This document shows, piece by piece, positions 60,721 to 64,000 of a stretch of 64,000 bases of DNA. This DNA comes from Syngnathus acus (Eukaryota; Chordata; Actinopteri; Syngnathiformes; Syngnathidae). The notes under the pieces were generated by a model. The model searched no databases, was not told the origin of the DNA, and saw nothing but the letters and a program-made list of their open reading frames with translations. The stretch lies in the NCBI RefSeq assembly GCF_901709675.1, contig NC_051091.1, positions 6,420,967-6,484,966 of the forward strand, in the 5' to 3' direction. The position numbers and the translations under genes are program-made. The stretch's first letter is position 1; each line of letters opens with the position of its first letter.

Positions 60721-63700
60721 CACGACGCGAGCAAATGCCAGTGAAATATTGGGTTTCTTTGTTCCTTCCTTCCTTCGTGAAGATTTCACGATTTACTACC
60801 AAGTTTCAATAACACGACAAATGGTCACTGAGCAAGTGGACTCCCAAACTATCCAAACTCGCCTCTCGACTGAAATAAATCCCACATGTGCTCTTCTGAC
60901 ATGAGTACGACCTTATTAACCCTAAACAAGCGCCATACTGGACCTTGCTAATGACCCCACCACCGCCCCCACCTTCGCTTGTCTGGTCCACGCGGGCTGA
61001 CTATCATGATATGGACACACAAACAAACACTGCAAATGATTGGGCACACACACACACACACAAACAAGCCATGGAGTCAGGCAGGGTGTGTGACAATTAG
61101 GAGGAGGTCAAACAACAGATGGCAGCCAGAGGATTAGTGCAGGAGTCAACTTTGAGTTAAGCACCCCGCCTTCACTCAATCACATGCTGCTAATAAATAA
61201 AAAAAAAAGTTAGGCTTTATTCATAGTTCTGATTCAAATTTCAGAAATTTCAAATAAGATCAAGTATTCTCAATTCATGAACTGAAGGGTCTGAAGGTCA
61301 AACGCCGACGTACACAAAACGACGATCCGCATTTATTTGTTTGTAGAGCATTAGCGCGTTGCTGCCACACGCCATTAAAATCTCAACTCCGGTGGGAAAT
61401 TTGCCAAAGCTAGCGATGACATGCAACTGTGACATGGAGCAGACAGTGAAAATAAACATAGTCATCAGTATAAAAGCCCGAGTGATCAATGACTGCAAAC
61501 GCTCACGGTCGGCCTCCGAGACAGATGAAATCAATCAAGCAAGATTTGATAATGGCTTGAATTGAGAGCTAAATTCTCTAAACGGAGCTGATTTGACAGA
61601 ACGTTCCATTAAATCATATTGTGCAATCATGTCAAGCTCTGACAATACAAGCAAGTGTTTGTGTGTGTGTGGTGGAGGTGGGGGGGGGTCACTTAACTCT
61701 CTTGTGCTCACGCTTCAATAGCTTTACCAAATCCAGCAAAGAGCCTTCTGTGGATCCTTGCAAGCTGCCAGAAAGTCATAAGCAATATCATTCTGTCCTT
61801 TCTGGAAAACAATTTCCAGCTCAGCGATTTCAAGGGGATTAGATGTCGACATCATGAGGTTATTGTAATAAAACAAACTTGGCCTCCTCTTCATCTTGAA
61901 GTTACTTTCTCTGCTCCAGCTTCCAAGTAAACTTGCAATTGGCATCTGTGTGTCCGTTATTGTGTCTTGTAATGATTATTACAAAGGCACTATGACCCAG
62001 TGACTCATGGAGATCAATATTTCCCGCAAGCTTGGTAATTAAAGGTCACGATGCAGAGAACAAGAAGGTCAAAGTGTCACGTTCAAGTAGCCTCAAGACA
62101 CAACGTCCGTCATATGCGCTCGTGCGGCATATCAATTGACTCTTCACCGCAACTTGTATTGTCGTCTTTATTGAGCAACAGACTGAAGATGAACTGAAGC
62201 ACGCTTTACGTTTCAGGTGTCAAGCTGTTAAATATTTTAGCTTTCGAGTCTGCTGGGGCCATCTTTCTCTGTCACACGTGTGGCAACACACACAAACACA
62301 CAAACATGTGGTTTTGCGTGGGCACCTGCTTCTAATGAGTTAAACAATGAATCTTTTGCATCTAACACCTGTTGCCATGCTCTCACCTCATGCACACACA
62401 CACATGCACACACACACACACACTACAGCACATGCACCACCTGTGTGAACCTCCTACACAAACCACATCAACAATGGCCCCCTATTTACATCACAAGCCA
62501 TTCCGTCTCATTTGACAATCACAGAGACAAGAGAAGCAACTTGATTGGCTGAACACCATTTAAGGGTCCAAGCGGCCCATCACTTCCCTTACCGACAGCA
62601 GATGCGGATTAAGCGTGGTCTTAAAAGTCATCAGAGAGGATGAAAAAGACCTTGAAAGACTTTTAGAAGACAACCAGATGGGGGGGCTTCAAAATACGCA
62701 AGCTTGAAAGCAGGCAAGGCGAGATCTCCGTTCCCACATGACAGGAGATAAGACTTTCCGTACGCCGCTCGGTTATCCACTCAGTCTCCCTCCTGTTTCA
62801 TCAACGCGGCTGCAGGCAGACAATTTACATTTCACTCCGAGTGCCGGCACAGCGCTCATTATATATCATTTAGTGTCTGCTCGGCTGGGACGTTAAAATG
62901 GAGCCATAATGAGGAAGAAGGGGTTTGGTTTGAGCAGATGAATAAATAAAGTCCTTGATAAATGAAAGGGCACGCTGGGAATAATTTCAGCAGAATGCAA
63001 TGAGAAACAAATTACACCCGGAGCCCTCTTGTAAATATTGCAGTCTTTGATCTTCACACCAAATAAGCGATTCTCTCTGTTGGGGGAATGATGAGTAAAT
63101 GTGGTTATCCTGGGTATAAAAAAAAAAATCTTCAACAAAGGGCATAGTAATTATGATAGAATATTGAGATGCACGTTGGAGATGATTACAAATGGTCATC
63201 ACTGGCCATATTTCTGGGCAAATTAATCATGATTCTGGTATATAAAAGGTTTCTTGCAGACTATATGAGAGCCAACATGTCAGCTGTCTTCCATCTCCAA
63301 AAACATCCCAGTTTTGATGGCGCCCGCTTCTAATCCAAATGCATGAGCACCTGTTAGAGATGACCTTGAAATAAAAATGCTAGAGATGTGCGACAAAGTG
63401 ACTGGAATTAATGCAGGAGCTTCCAGAGGGCATTAGAGAGCTTTACACAGCTGTCCGATACAATAAAGCTCAAGTGTGTGAAGGAAAATATGCTTAGCTG
63501 AGCAGAAACTCTTTTTTATAGCCAAAGCAGCTGAAACGCAATGCACATCGACGCGTTTCTTTTAATAGACATTAAAAAAATGTATGGCAAACACATACTT
63601 AGGTTTCAGATTCTGGCATAGGTTTCCCCATCACATCCAAACTCCTTTTCTACAGTTTGGATTTAGCAGCAATTGAATTTAGGCTAGAATATCTTAGACA

Positions 63701-64000
63701 ACTTTGCCTCCTGCTGGTCACTTAAGGCAGAAACCTGAGCTCCATTTCTATTCTGCTCCACCAGGTTAGTGTGACATTTTGTGATGATACAACATTCTGA
63801 GTGAAGGATTATGTCATCATTATTTCAAATTATTTTCTGTACTATTTATTCTCTTAGGTGAGGTCACGCCTAAAGCAGCTGACTACATGTTTTTGGAAGT
63901 AACGTCGATAACCTAGCCCAACCTCACCTGAGCGGCAGATGTGCTGCTGTATAGTAACGTAATGTTGCAATCTAGTAGTTTGATGATTAACAATTTGGAA
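60721..64000. other. Non-coding region upstream of prickle2, distal end
   Basis: No gene was recognised. It contains short CA repeats (61048-61061, 62395-62422). The 62760-63520 stretch lacks simple repeats and is dense in short homeodomain-, SOX- and forkhead-like words (CATAATG, ACAAT, TAAATA). Enhancer content is possible but not shown. Confidence 0.4.

Noticed and set aside
61298-61534. 78-codon minus-strand frame with a hydrophobic stretch
   Set aside because: It has no recognisable family, no splice partners and no compositional difference from flanking non-coding DNA.

Overview
The window is nuclear genomic DNA from a vertebrate, almost certainly a teleost fish. The genes are split into short exons with compact GT-AG introns. 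Their order atxn7 - psmd6 - (solute carrier) - prickle2 matches the human 3p14.1 order ATXN7/PSMD6/PRICKLE2. Teleost-type interspersed repeats and long GATA and CA microsatellites lie between them. There is no operon, CRISPR array or other prokaryotic feature. Layout: (1) 1-11.55 kb, + strand: the 3' nine coding exons of ataxin-7, including the zinc-binding SCA7 domain, the stop codon and a long 3'UTR. (2) 11.6-13.9 kb, - strand: complete psmd6 (Rpn7 subunit of the 26S proteasome), eight coding exons, 389 aa. Its 3' end meets the atxn7 3' end tail to tail within about 100 bp. (3) 15.5-18.6 kb, + strand: a complete 12-exon class II GLUT-type hexose transporter (491 aa), closest to the slc2a11-like/slc2a9 group. 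From memory it is absent at this position in mammals. (4) 19.1-21.25 kb: a GATA/CATA microsatellite followed by a striking tandem array of 235-237 bp and 356 bp units. Each unit carries long inverted repeats and appears to be an amplified composite of fold-back (MITE-like) DNA elements. (5) about 21.4-31.65 kb, - strand: prickle2, with its 3'UTR, seven coding exons (PET domain, three LIM domains, C-terminal CaaX box) and at least one more upstream splice acceptor. (6) 31.65-64 kb: no coding gene recognised. It is best read as the 5' intron/promoter/regulatory territory of prickle2. It holds a candidate 5' non-coding exon at about 37.1-37.25 kb in a CpG-rich patch, an RFX X-box-like site, SINE/L2-like and hAT-MITE-like repeat copies, and a long CA repeat at 56.38-56.73 kb. 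The genes do not form one pathway: ataxin-7 is a SAGA/deubiquitinase-module subunit, PSMD6 a proteasome lid subunit, the GLUT a membrane transporter and Prickle2 a planar-cell-polarity/synaptic scaffold. What joins them is conserved synteny. Exon borders were derived by reading splice sites and keeping frame. The summed coding lengths are exact multiples of three: psmd6 1170 nt, the transporter 1476 nt, prickle2 2571 nt. No database search was possible, so species, the a/b paralog status of prickle2 and the exact solute carrier symbol remain inferences.
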